A DNA stretch of 64,000 nt from contig CBDDCT010000007.1 in assembly GCA_965226185.1 (NCBI GenBank), positions 2,542,001 through 2,606,000 of the forward strand, read 5' to 3'. The translations under genes and the position numbers were made by a program. Shown one piece after another: positions 57,016 through 64,000 of the stretch; within the stretch, counting starts at the first letter, position 1; each line of letters opens with the position of its first letter. The notes beneath the pieces are model-generated. The model searched no databases, was not told the origin of the DNA, and saw only the letters and a list, made by a program, of their open reading frames with translations. This DNA comes from CBDCYS01 sp965226185. Lineage in GTDB: Bacteria; Acidobacteriota; Terriglobia; Bryobacterales; UBA6623.

Positions 57016-58074
57016 TCTGGCCCACCTTGGTGCGAGCTAACGACTGGTTGAAGATCCGTTTTCCCGTCGACCAGCAGGTGCTCGTGTCGATGGGTAGCGA
57101 GCCGGTCCCAGGTCACTTGAGGCGTTGGTGGTGGTGCCTGGGAGGGACGCCCGCTTATCTGTTTCTCGTCCAGGCCGTCACCGGCGTGCTGCTGACCTTC
57201 TACTACGTGCCCACACCCGATCACGCCTACGAAAGCGTGCAGGCAATCACCGACGACGTTCGCTTCGGGTGGTACATCCGCGGCGTGCATCGCTGGGCCG
57301 CGAACCTAATGATCGTCGCCTTGCTGCTTCACATGATGCGGGTGTTCTTCACCGGGGCCTACCGAAAGCCGCGCGAAGGCAACTGGATCGTCGGCTGCTG
57401 CTTGCTGATGCTCACGCTCGGGTTCGGATTTACCGGTTACTCGCTGGTCTACGAGCAACTCTCCTAACGGGGGGGCAACCGTCGCGGTGAGCATTTTGGA
57501 TGCGGTTCCCCTGATCGGTCCCGACCTGGCCGCCTTCCTGCGAGGTGGGGCCGTTGTCGGCTCGAACACCTTGACGCGTCTGTTTGTTTTTCACATCGGG
57601 GCGCTGCCCACTCTAATGCTTATGGTTGTGATGGTGCACTTGCTGCTGATGCGGACTCACGGCGTCTCGGAAATAGGGTCGCCCGGCGGTTCCGACGCCA
57701 AGAGATTTCCCTTCGTTCCCGACCACCTGTTCACCGAAATCGGACTGGCTATGTTTTTGATGTTTCTGCTGACGGTCCTGGCGGTTGTGTTTCCTGTCGG
57801 ATTGGGAGACAAGGCGGACCCGCTCAACACGCCGGAGCACATCAAGCCCGAGTGGTACTTCTTCTGGGCCTTCCGCTGGCTGAAATTGATGTCGGAAAGG
57901 GCGGCCGTCATCACCCAAGGTCTGTTCGTCGCCGCCATTTTCGCCTGGCCGGTCATCGACGCTTGGATCCGAAAGAAACGGCCGGACAGTGAGGCGAGCA
58001 TTTACGTGGGAGCGGGAATCGTCGTGTCTCTGCTCGCGCTGACCATCTGGGAGGCGCTCTATGTGGTGCACTGA
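57012..58074 (+). pseudogene. b6-type cytochrome b, split by a one-base frameshift
   Basis: Two frames together make one cytochrome b plus subunit-IV fusion of about 353 residues. Frame 1 (57012-57467) ends ...FTGYSLVYEQLS then TAA. Frame 2 (GTG 57487-58074) resumes at VSILDAVPLIGPDLAAFLRGG. Removing one A at 57466/57467 gives LSYGGATVAVSILD, which matches the usual YWGAT-like junction. Haem ligands are H-x13-H in GVHRWAANLMIVALLLHMM (frame 1) and H-x14-H in FHIGALPTLMLMVVMVH (frame 2), the b6-type spacing, so neither half is sufficient. The PEWYFFWAFRW quinol motif is in frame 2. Sequencing error is possible. Confidence 0.85.
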
Positions 58075-58086
58075 GGAGGAAACGAA

Positions 58087-58125
58087 GTGACACTGGATCA
58101 AAAACAGAAGGTCATCATCACGCTA
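58087..58125 (+). pseudogene. Displaced 5' end of the octaheme cytochrome gene
   Basis: GTG 58087, preceded by GAGGAGG, starts TLDQKQKVIITL and then runs into IS630 at 58126. Joining it to 59288-59301 and then 61108 onward (removing both elements and one TA and one TTCAT duplication) gives VTLDQKQKVIITLAVFFM, then ATLTIVAWVEGG, an ideal N-terminal membrane anchor leading into the cytochrome. Confidence 0.85.
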
Positions 58126-59285
58126 TACAGGCGCGCATAATTAAGGAGACATAAGAGGGACGAACGTGGCATACTTCTCTTAGGAGGTGTGGCCATGCGT
58201 CCGCGATTGCTGCGATTACACCCGAGCCGCTATAAGCGCTTGCTGCGCCTCGGCAAAGAAGCCGAACGAGACGGGGCCTACCGTGTGGCGAAACGCCTGC
58301 AGGCGGTGGTGCTGAACTCCGAAGGCCGCACCAGCGGCGAGTTGGCCGGGATTCTCAAAGCGCCCCGCTCGAAAGTGTCCGAGTGATTGGCGCGCTATGA
58401 AGCGCACGGCATCGAAGGTTTGCTGGAAGGCTACCGCTCAGGAAGGCCGCCACGGTTGACTGCGGCTCAACGGCAGCAGCTCGGGGACATTCTCGATAGT
58501 GGTCCCGTGGCCTACGGCTTGGACAGCGGCCTTTGGACCTCGCCCATGATTGCCTGGGTGATCGAGGAGGAATTCGGCGTGCGCTATCACCCGGGCCACG
58601 TGCGAAAACTGCTGCACGGGCTGGGCTTCTCGGTGCAGCGGCCGCGCCGCGTGCTGGCCCGCGCCGACGCCGACCAGCAGGACCGCTGGCATCGCCGCAC
58701 CTATCCCAACCTTAAAAAAAAGCCCGCCGGAAAAACTGGGCGCTGATCTTCACCGACGAAGCCAGCTTCCGCCAGGACTCGACTTTGCATGCCACTTGGA
58801 GCCGCGTCGGCCGGCCGCCGGAAATCCCCGTCACGGGACAGCGCAAAAGCGTCAAGATCCTGGGCGCCATCGAACTGTGGCGCGCGCGCTTCCACTACCG
58901 CCGGGACACGGCCTTCAACGCCGGGACTTACTTGGCATTCCTGAAACAGTTAGCGCGGCGCTATCGCCGCCAGGGGGCGATGCTGATCCAGGACAACGCT
59001 TCCTACCACAAGGATGCCGAGGTCTGGGCCTGGTTCCGGTCCAACCGTCACTGGCTGGAAGTTCACCAGCTGCCGCCGTACTCGCCGGAGTTGAATCCCA
59101 CCGAGCGGCTCTGGCAGCACACGCGCCGCACGGGAACTCACAATCGCTACTTTGCGGGCGAAGCCGAACTGCTGGCCACGCTGACAAGAGTCTTCGGCGA
59201 GATGCAGTCTCACCCTGTCGTCATTCGCTCCTACCTGAGGCCTTTTTGTTGACTCTTTATGTCCCTTTATTGATGCGCACCTGTA
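58126..59285 (+). mobile_element. IS630-family insertion sequence
   Basis: An 1160-bp element. Imperfect inverted ends begin TACAGGCGCGCAT on the left and, read inward from the right, TACAGGTGCGCAT, then a shared GGGACATAA-like segment. A TA target duplication is at 58124-58125 and 59286-59287, the family's fixed target. It sits in codon 13 of the octaheme cytochrome gene. Confidence 0.85.
58195..59252 (+). pseudogene. IS630-family transposase, stop codon and A8 frameshift
   Basis: The N-terminal helix-turn-helix (TSGELAGILKAPRSKVSE) is interrupted by TGA at 58384-58386, where relatives have Trp (TGG). A second change of frame, -1, falls at the A8 run 58714-58721, the place where IS630 elements use programmed frameshifting. 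After it the DDE domain continues: IFTDEASF, LIQDNASYHKDAEVW and SPELNPTERLW. The A8 shift may be natural; the TGA is inactivating. The ATG at 58195 follows TAGGAGG. Confidence 0.85.
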
Positions 59286-59301
59286 TAGCAGTCTTCTTCA
59301 T

Positions 59302-61102
59302 CCTGAATTATGCACTGCGGGGTGCACCGGAGGAGGGCTGAGCCGCCAGGGGCCATTTGGGGGACCCCCGAAAACATGGGGTAATAAGGTAGGCTGGCAA
59401 AGATTTCAGCTTCGCCAGTCAACCCCAAGGAGGTCACCCAAATGGTTACCAAGCGAAAACAGCATAGCTCCCGAAGGCCCGTCAAACAAGGCCGGGGCGC
59501 GAGGGCCCCGCGGCCCAATAAAATCGGGGCTGCCACGCCTTATCACTTCCGCGGCAAGAATCTGACTCCCTACGGCGGCTTGCTGCCCGTCGCCACCCTG
59601 CTCGAAAAACTCGGCTTCCAGGCGCTGCTGGAAGAAACCATCACGAACAAACGAATCACCCGTGTGATGAGCCTCTACCAGTTTGTGCTGGCCCTCGTGC
59701 TGGGCCTCTATGTCGGCTTTGCGCGGCTGAACCAACTCCGCTTCATCGCCCGCGACCCCATCTTGACCGGCATCTTGCAAGTGACGCGTCTGCCGCCGCA
59801 GTCCACGCTGTGGCGCTTTCTGGCCTCGCTGCACCTCAACGTGGCGAAGCAGATCCTTTCCATTCAGCGCCAGCTGCGGGAACGAGTCTGGGCCGCGGCC
59901 CAGGTGAAATTGGAGACGGTGACGCTGGACACCGACACCACCGTGCACACGCTCTACGGCCGCCAGATGGGCGGGCGCAAGAGTTACAACCCCAAGAACA
60001 AGGGCAAGCGCAGCTACCAGCCGATACTGACTTTCCTGGCCGAGACGCGCGAATACCTGATGGGCGGGTTGCGCAACGGCGACCGGCCCACGGGCCGGCA
60101 GATCGCCGCCCACCTCGAGAGCGCCTTTCGGGCTTTGCCGCACGGCGTGAAGAAAATCCTGGCGCGGGCCGATTCCGGGTTTTATTGCTGGGAGGCGGTG
60201 GAGGCCTATGAAAAGGCGGCTTGTCAGTTCGTCATCGTGGCGCGCAAGACCAGGCGGCTGGTCGAGCAGTTGCAGCAAGCGGCCTGGAAGCCCTCGCCCC
60301 ACAGCGATGCGGATGCGGAATGCGAATTCCTCTACCAGCCGCAGGGCTGGGCGCGGGCCTGTCGTTTCCTGGCGCTGCGTTACGAAAACGAACCCGCGGC
60401 CGGCGCGGCCGAGCAATACCAGCTGTTTGCCACCAGCGCTTACACCTACCGCGTGTTTGTCACCAACCTGGCCGAACCGATCGCGGCGGTGGTGTGGTTT
60501 TACAATCAGCGCGCCGCAGCCGAGAACCTCATCAAGGAGGCCAACAACGACGCCGGGCTGGCGGCCCATCCCTCGCGCCGCTTTGACATGAACCGCAATC
60601 ACTTTCAGCTGGCCATGCTGGCCTACAACCTCAACTGCTGGCTGCTGCTGTTCAACCGCGAAGCCCAAGCCAGCGTGGAGACACTGCGGCACACCACCCT
60701 GGCGACGGCGCGGCTGCGCTTTCTGTTCGTGGCGGCCAAGATCTGGCGGCACGCCGGCAGAACGGGTGTCAGCTACAGCGATCATTATGAGGAAAAGGGC
60801 CTGTTTGAACGGCTGATGCGGCGGCTGCGGGCGATGGGGCCACCGGGATCGAGCTTCGCGCCGGTGGTGGAGGGTGCGCTGAGTTGAGGGGCGCTCCATG
60901 CATAAAATTTCATGCACTCGCCGCAACGTACTGGGAACACGCCGCTTGCCCGCCCGCTTTTGCCCGCCGGGATTGGCAGGCGGCTCAAACAGGGAGGGAA
61001 ACAGAGGAAAAGACGACTTGCTAAATCACTGAGTTGACACGACTGCCGCTACCGCCACAACTCCATCGGCGATGGCTACGCCGAATCTGTGCATAATTCA
61101 GG
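59302..61102 (+). mobile_element. IS1380-family insertion sequence, copy 2
   Basis: 1801 bp, same ends (CCTGAATTATGCA/TGCATAATTCAGG) and length as the copy at 15693-17493 but opposite orientation. It is flanked by the 5-bp target duplication TTCAT at 59297-59301 and 61103-61107. It lies in the octaheme cytochrome gene, 14 bases beyond the TA duplication that ends the IS630 insertion. Confidence 0.93.
59442..60887 (+). CDS. IS1380-family transposase (second copy)
   Basis: 481 residues, identical to the product of 15908-17353. AAGGAGG precedes the ATG. It is transcribed in the same direction as the interrupted respiratory operon, so read-through could supply transcription to the genes downstream. 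Confidence 0.93.
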   Translation: MVTKRKQHSSRRPVKQGRGARAPRPNKIGAATPYHFRGKNLTPYGGLLPVATLLEKLGFQALLEETITNKRITRVMSLYQFVLALVLGLYVGFARLNQLRFIARDPILTGILQVTRLPPQSTLWRFLASLHLNVAKQILSIQRQLRERVWAAAQVKLETVTLDTDTTVHTLYGRQMGGRKSYNPKNKGKRSYQPILTFLAETREYLMGGLRNGDRPTGRQIAAHLESAFRALPHGVKKILARADSGFYCWEAVEAYEKAACQFVIVARKTRRLVEQLQQAAWKPSPHSDADAECEFLYQPQGWARACRFLALRYENEPAAGAAEQYQLFATSAYTYRVFVTNLAEPIAAVVWFYNQRAAAENLIKEANNDAGLAAHPSRRFDMNRNHFQLAMLAYNLNCWLLLFNREAQASVETLRHTTLATARLRFLFVAAKIWRHAGRTGVSYSDHYEEKGLFERLMRRLRAMGPPGSSFAPVVEGALS

Positions 61103-61105
61103 TTC

Positions 61106-62536
61106 ATGGCGACTTTGACCATCGTCGCCTGGGTGGAAGGAGGCCGCCAGCGCGTTCTCCGCGCTCCCGATGCGGTCATCACTTCTGAAAATCAGGACTG
61201 CGTCGACTGCCACCAGGTCAAATCTCCCGGCATTGTGGGTCAATGGGAGATCAGCACCCACGCGCAGTCGGGGATCGGCTGCATGCAGTGCCACCAGGCG
61301 GAACTGGGTGATATTGACGGCTACAAGCACGAAGGTTCGTTTATCGCCACCATCGTCTCTCCGAAGGATTGCGCCCGCTGCCACGAGCCCGAGACAGCAC
61401 AGTTCGAAGCCAGCCATCATGCCGACGCCGGGAAGATTCTCGGCAGTCTCGACAACGTGCTGGCGGAGGTTGTCGAAGGGTTCACCCCGTTTGACTCACA
61501 AGGCAACAAACTCGGCTCTTCCCCCGCCGCCGTGAGCGGTTGTCTGCAGTGCCATGGCTCGGAGATCAAGGTTCTCGAGGACGGCAAACTCGACCCCGAC
61601 ACTTGGCCGAACACCGGTATCGGCCGCATCAATCCGGACGGTTCGAGAGGCTCCTGTTCGGCTTGCCACCTGCGTCATAACTTCTCTCGCGCACAAGCTC
61701 GCATGCCGGAAAACTGCGGGCGCTGCCACCTCGGTCCGGACCATCCGCAGTTTGAAGTCTACATGGAGTCCAAACACGGCATCGCCTTCGTCGCCAACCG
61801 GACGCGGTTTGAACCCATGATGGAGGAGAAAGAGTGGATCCCCGGCAAACATTTCGAACAGGGACCCACGTGCACTACGTGTCACATGAGCGCCACCCGG
61901 AACCTGCCCCTCACCCATGACGTGGGTGAAAGGATTTCCTGGACGCTCCGCCCGCCCGTCTCGGAAAAGATCGATGCCGCCGCGCTCAAGGCCGGCCGGC
62001 AGGTCAAGCCGTGGCAGCAGCGCCGCACTGACATGCAGGACGTCTGCACAAGCTGCCACGGTCCCGAGTGGGTCGGCAACTGGTACGAGCAATATGACTC
62101 CGCCGTCGAGCTCTACAACAATAAGTTTGGGCGGCCAGCCACGGAACTCTATCAGTTAGCGCGTTCGACCGGTCTGCTAACGGACATCGAGTTTGATGAG
62201 GAAATCGAGTTCACTTACTTTTTCCTGTGGCACCATGAGGGCCGCAGAGCGCGCCACGGCGTCGCGATGATGGGTCCCGACTACACCCAGTGGCATGGGT
62301 TTTTTGAGGTCGCCCACCGTTTCTACATGGAGTTCATCCCGCAACTCAGGGAAGTCATTACACACGGCAGGCAGGCCGGCGGGCCCAAGGCCGCCGCGGC
62401 ACGCCAACTGCAAGCAAAACTTCAGGAAGTGCTCGACTCCGACTATCACAAATGGTTCAGCGGAAAGATGAGCGCCTCGGAGCGCGCCGCGCGCAAACGG
62501 GCCGCCGAGGAATTCAAGAAGAGGTACGCACAGTAA
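61106..62536 (+). CDS. Octaheme HAO-like cytochrome c, 5'-truncated by insertion elements
   Basis: The surviving frame (476 residues) holds eight CxxCH haem sites: CVDCH 32, CMQCH 59, CARCH 89, CLQCH 146, CSACH 184, CGRCH 204, CTTCH 256 and CTSCH 314. The region CHLRHNFSRAQARMPENC, then HLGPDHPQFEVYMESKHG, and the late GPDYTQWHGFFEVAHRFY are characteristic of the hydroxylamine-oxidoreductase family. The ATG at 61106 is created at the IS1380 junction and corresponds to internal Met18 of the ancestral protein. The first 17 residues and half of the membrane anchor are lost, so export and haem attachment are doubtful. The stop overlaps napD (TAATG). Confidence 0.88.
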   Translation: MATLTIVAWVEGGRQRVLRAPDAVITSENQDCVDCHQVKSPGIVGQWEISTHAQSGIGCMQCHQAELGDIDGYKHEGSFIATIVSPKDCARCHEPETAQFEASHHADAGKILGSLDNVLAEVVEGFTPFDSQGNKLGSSPAAVSGCLQCHGSEIKVLEDGKLDPDTWPNTGIGRINPDGSRGSCSACHLRHNFSRAQARMPENCGRCHLGPDHPQFEVYMESKHGIAFVANRTRFEPMMEEKEWIPGKHFEQGPTCTTCHMSATRNLPLTHDVGERISWTLRPPVSEKIDAAALKAGRQVKPWQQRRTDMQDVCTSCHGPEWVGNWYEQYDSAVELYNNKFGRPATELYQLARSTGLLTDIEFDEEIEFTYFFLWHHEGRRARHGVAMMGPDYTQWHGFFEVAHRFYMEFIPQLREVITHGRQAGGPKAAAARQLQAKLQEVLDSDYHKWFSGKMSASERAARKRAAEEFKKRYAQ

Positions 62537-62823
62537 TGCCGATATCAGGAATCCTGCTGAGTTGCCAACGCGAGAAAATCCACATCATCGAGGATGCGAT
62601 TCGGTCCCGGCCACACTCAGACGTTTGTTCGGTAGACGGCAGCGCGGTCGCCGTTGTGACCGACACAGAGAGCCTCGAAGAAGACCGGCAAGAAGTGGAG
62701 GCTTTGGGAGCGCTGCCCGGGGTTCTGCTGAGCAACATCGTTTTCACCAACCTGGAGGATGTGGCTGAAAAGCCTCCGCGAACCGCATTCGGCTTCGGGA
62801 TACGCGAGGGGGCCGTGACATGA
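62536..62823 (+). CDS. napD: Periplasmic nitrate reductase chaperone NapD
   Basis: A 95-residue protein of the NapD family: ISGILLSCQREKIHIIEDAI, then VAVVTDTESLEEDRQEVEAL and PGVLLSNIVFTNLED form the ferredoxin-like fold. It binds the Tat signal of NapA and delays export until the molybdenum cofactor is in place. The ATG overlaps the cytochrome stop, and its own stop overlaps the napA start (ATGA). Confidence 0.9.
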   Translation: MPISGILLSCQREKIHIIEDAIRSRPHSDVCSVDGSAVAVVTDTESLEEDRQEVEALGALPGVLLSNIVFTNLEDVAEKPPRTAFGFGIREGAVT

Positions 62824-64000
62824 CCCAAAGCCGCCGCGATTTTGTCAAAGACATGGCCGCCGCCTGGACGGTCTCCGTGATGGGGGCGCTGTTGAGCGGT
62901 TGCGGTTCCGAACAGGACGCGGGGGCGGCCGCCGCAATTCTGAGCGATCCCGAAATCACCTGGAGCAAAGCGCCGTGCCGATTCTGCGGGGTCGGATGCG
63001 GAGTCATGGTCGGCGTGCGGGAAGGGAAAGTCGTCGCCGTCGCCGGTGATAAACAGAGTCCGGTTAACCTCGGGCTTCTCTGCGCGAAAGGTTATCACCT
63101 GCCGGCAATCCTCTACGGCAAGGACCGGCTCACCAAACCATTGATTCGCCGCAACGGGGAATTGGAAGAAACATCGATGGACGAAGCTCTGGACTTTGTC
63201 GCGGAGCGTTTCAAGGCCATCATCGAAGAGCACGGCAAAGACTCCATTGCGGTTTACGGTTCAGGGCAGTGGACCATCCAAGACGGCTACGCCGCGTCGA
63301 AATGGATGCGCGCCGGCATTGGCTCCAACAACATCGAAGCCAACGCTCGCCTGTGCATGGCCAGTGCCGTCACTGGATTCCTGACGACCTTTGGCAAGGA
63401 CGAGCCGATGGGTTGCTACGACGACTTCGAGAAAGGAGACGTGTTTGTTTTTTGGGGCAACAACATGGCCGAGAACCATCCGGTGCTGTTCTCGCGTATC
63501 TCGAAGAGAAAGGAGCGGGTCCCTCAAGTCAAACTGATCGACATCGCAACCCGCCGGACGCGGACCACCGAGGCGTCCGATCTCTACCTCGAGATTCAGC
63601 CCCAATCTGATCTGGCCCTCGCCAACGCCATTGCTCATGAGATCGTCAACAACGACTGGGTGAACGACGAATTTGTAGGCAAACACTGCCTGTTCAAGAA
63701 AGGCGAGGAAGATATCGGGTACGGATTGAGGGGCGCTAGCGCCCCGAACCCGATGACCAACGAGCAGATTGGCTTTGAAGAGTACAAGCGCTTTCTCGCG
63801 AAGTACACTCCTGAGTACGCGGCCGGGGTCTGCGGCATCGATGCGGCGCGGATCCGCGAAGTAGCGGCGCTCTACGGAGACAAAAACAAGCGAGTGGTAA
63901 GCCTGTGGTGCATGGGGATGAACCAGCACACGCGCGGCACCTGGATCAACAACCTCGTCTACAACCTGCATCTGCTTACCGGCAAGATCTCCGAGCCCGG
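62820..64000 (+). CDS. napA: Periplasmic nitrate reductase catalytic subunit NapA (truncated by window end)
   Basis: The first 393 residues are visible. The twin-arginine signal is SRRDFVKDMAAAWTVSVMG. The [4Fe-4S] cluster Cys are C53, C56, C60 and C88 (CRFCGVGCGV, LLCAKG). The predicted molybdenum ligand is C179 in ARLCMASAV. Bis-MGD-binding segments YGSGQWTIQDGY, VFVFWGNNMAENHPVLF and GMNQHTRGTWINNL follow. With NapD directly upstream, this is a NapA-type enzyme reducing nitrate to nitrite in the periplasm. The gene continues beyond the window. Confidence 0.93.
   Translation, partial: MTQSRRDFVKDMAAAWTVSVMGALLSGCGSEQDAGAAAAILSDPEITWSKAPCRFCGVGCGVMVGVREGKVVAVAGDKQSPVNLGLLCAKGYHLPAILYGKDRLTKPLIRRNGELEETSMDEALDFVAERFKAIIEEHGKDSIAVYGSGQWTIQDGYAASKWMRAGIGSNNIEANARLCMASAVTGFLTTFGKDEPMGCYDDFEKGDVFVFWGNNMAENHPVLFSRISKRKERVPQVKLIDIATRRTRTTEASDLYLEIQPQSDLALANAIAHEIVNNDWVNDEFVGKHCLFKKGEEDIGYGLRGASAPNPMTNEQIGFEEYKRFLAKYTPEYAAGVCGIDAARIREVAALYGDKNKRVVSLWCMGMNQHTRGTWINNLVYNLHLLTGKISEP

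Noticed and set aside
57012..58074. Natural split into cytochrome b6 and subunit IV
   Set aside because: In b6f complexes the split falls after the fourth helix. Here it lies before the second haem-ligand helix, so a frameshift explains it better.
58384..58386. TGA in the IS630 transposase as a possible selenocysteine codon
   Set aside because: Relatives have Trp at this position, the site is not catalytic, and I saw no suitable hairpin directly downstream; a TGG to TGA mutation is simpler.

Overview
The window is about 64 kb of GC-rich bacterial DNA, most likely from an Acidobacteriota genome of the Bryobacterales/Solibacter type. This is inferred from gene content, not from a marker gene. 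The pointers are an Oar-like TonB-dependent receptor (8762-11464), a LolA-like exported protein of a kind I associate with Acidobacteria (2490-3332), a DUF5916 outer-membrane protein (17700-20006), and many Tat-exported sulfatases paired with Gfo/Idh/MocA oxidoreductases. I found no rRNA, tRNA or CRISPR array.

Layout. 1-1.5 kb: an intact IS4-family element with a 10-bp target duplication. 1.5-5.7 kb: a CPBP protease, the LolA-like protein and the ergothioneine pair egtB-egtD. 5.7-15.5 kb: sulfatases, the Oar-like receptor, an esterase and a Gfo oxidoreductase. 15.7-17.5 kb: IS1380 copy 1. 17.7-20 kb: the DUF5916 protein. 20.3-22.3 kb: a group II intron with its maturase. 22.5-28.5 kb: housekeeping genes (peroxiredoxin, DinB, DksA-like, ComF, HNH, an alkyltransferase-like protein and a degenerate sensor kinase). 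28.6-36.8 kb: a lysine/diaminopimelate cluster, lysC - M20 peptidase - asd - second lysC - dapB - dapA - dapD. 37-43 kb: a nucleotidyltransferase, a DUF4159 protein, an integrase-type transposase, a toxin-antitoxin pair, a Gfo oxidoreductase and a pyrE-like gene. 43.4-53.4 kb: two more sulfatases, a Gfo oxidoreductase, a PhoD-like phosphatase, an OsmC-family gene with an in-frame TGA, and a two-domain acetoacetate-decarboxylase-family protein. 53.6-56.3 kb: an FAD oxidoreductase, then a decayed stretch with an internally deleted amidohydrolase and an internally deleted REP-associated transposase. 56.5-64 kb: a respiratory operon of Rieske protein, b6-type cytochrome b, octaheme hydroxylamine-oxidoreductase-like cytochrome, NapD and NapA.

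The two strongest observations are these. (1) The OsmC-family gene at 51077-51541 has TGA exactly where the family has its first redox cysteine, followed at the right distance by a 7-bp hairpin with a GGC loop, which makes it a candidate selenoprotein. (2) The Rieske/cytochrome b/octaheme/NapDA operon is an unusual respiratory arrangement that has been hit three times. Cytochrome b carries a one-base frameshift. The 5' end of the octaheme gene is split by an IS630-family and an IS1380-family element only 11 bp of host sequence apart. Removing both elements and one copy of each target duplication restores a continuous reading frame with a clean N-terminal membrane anchor.
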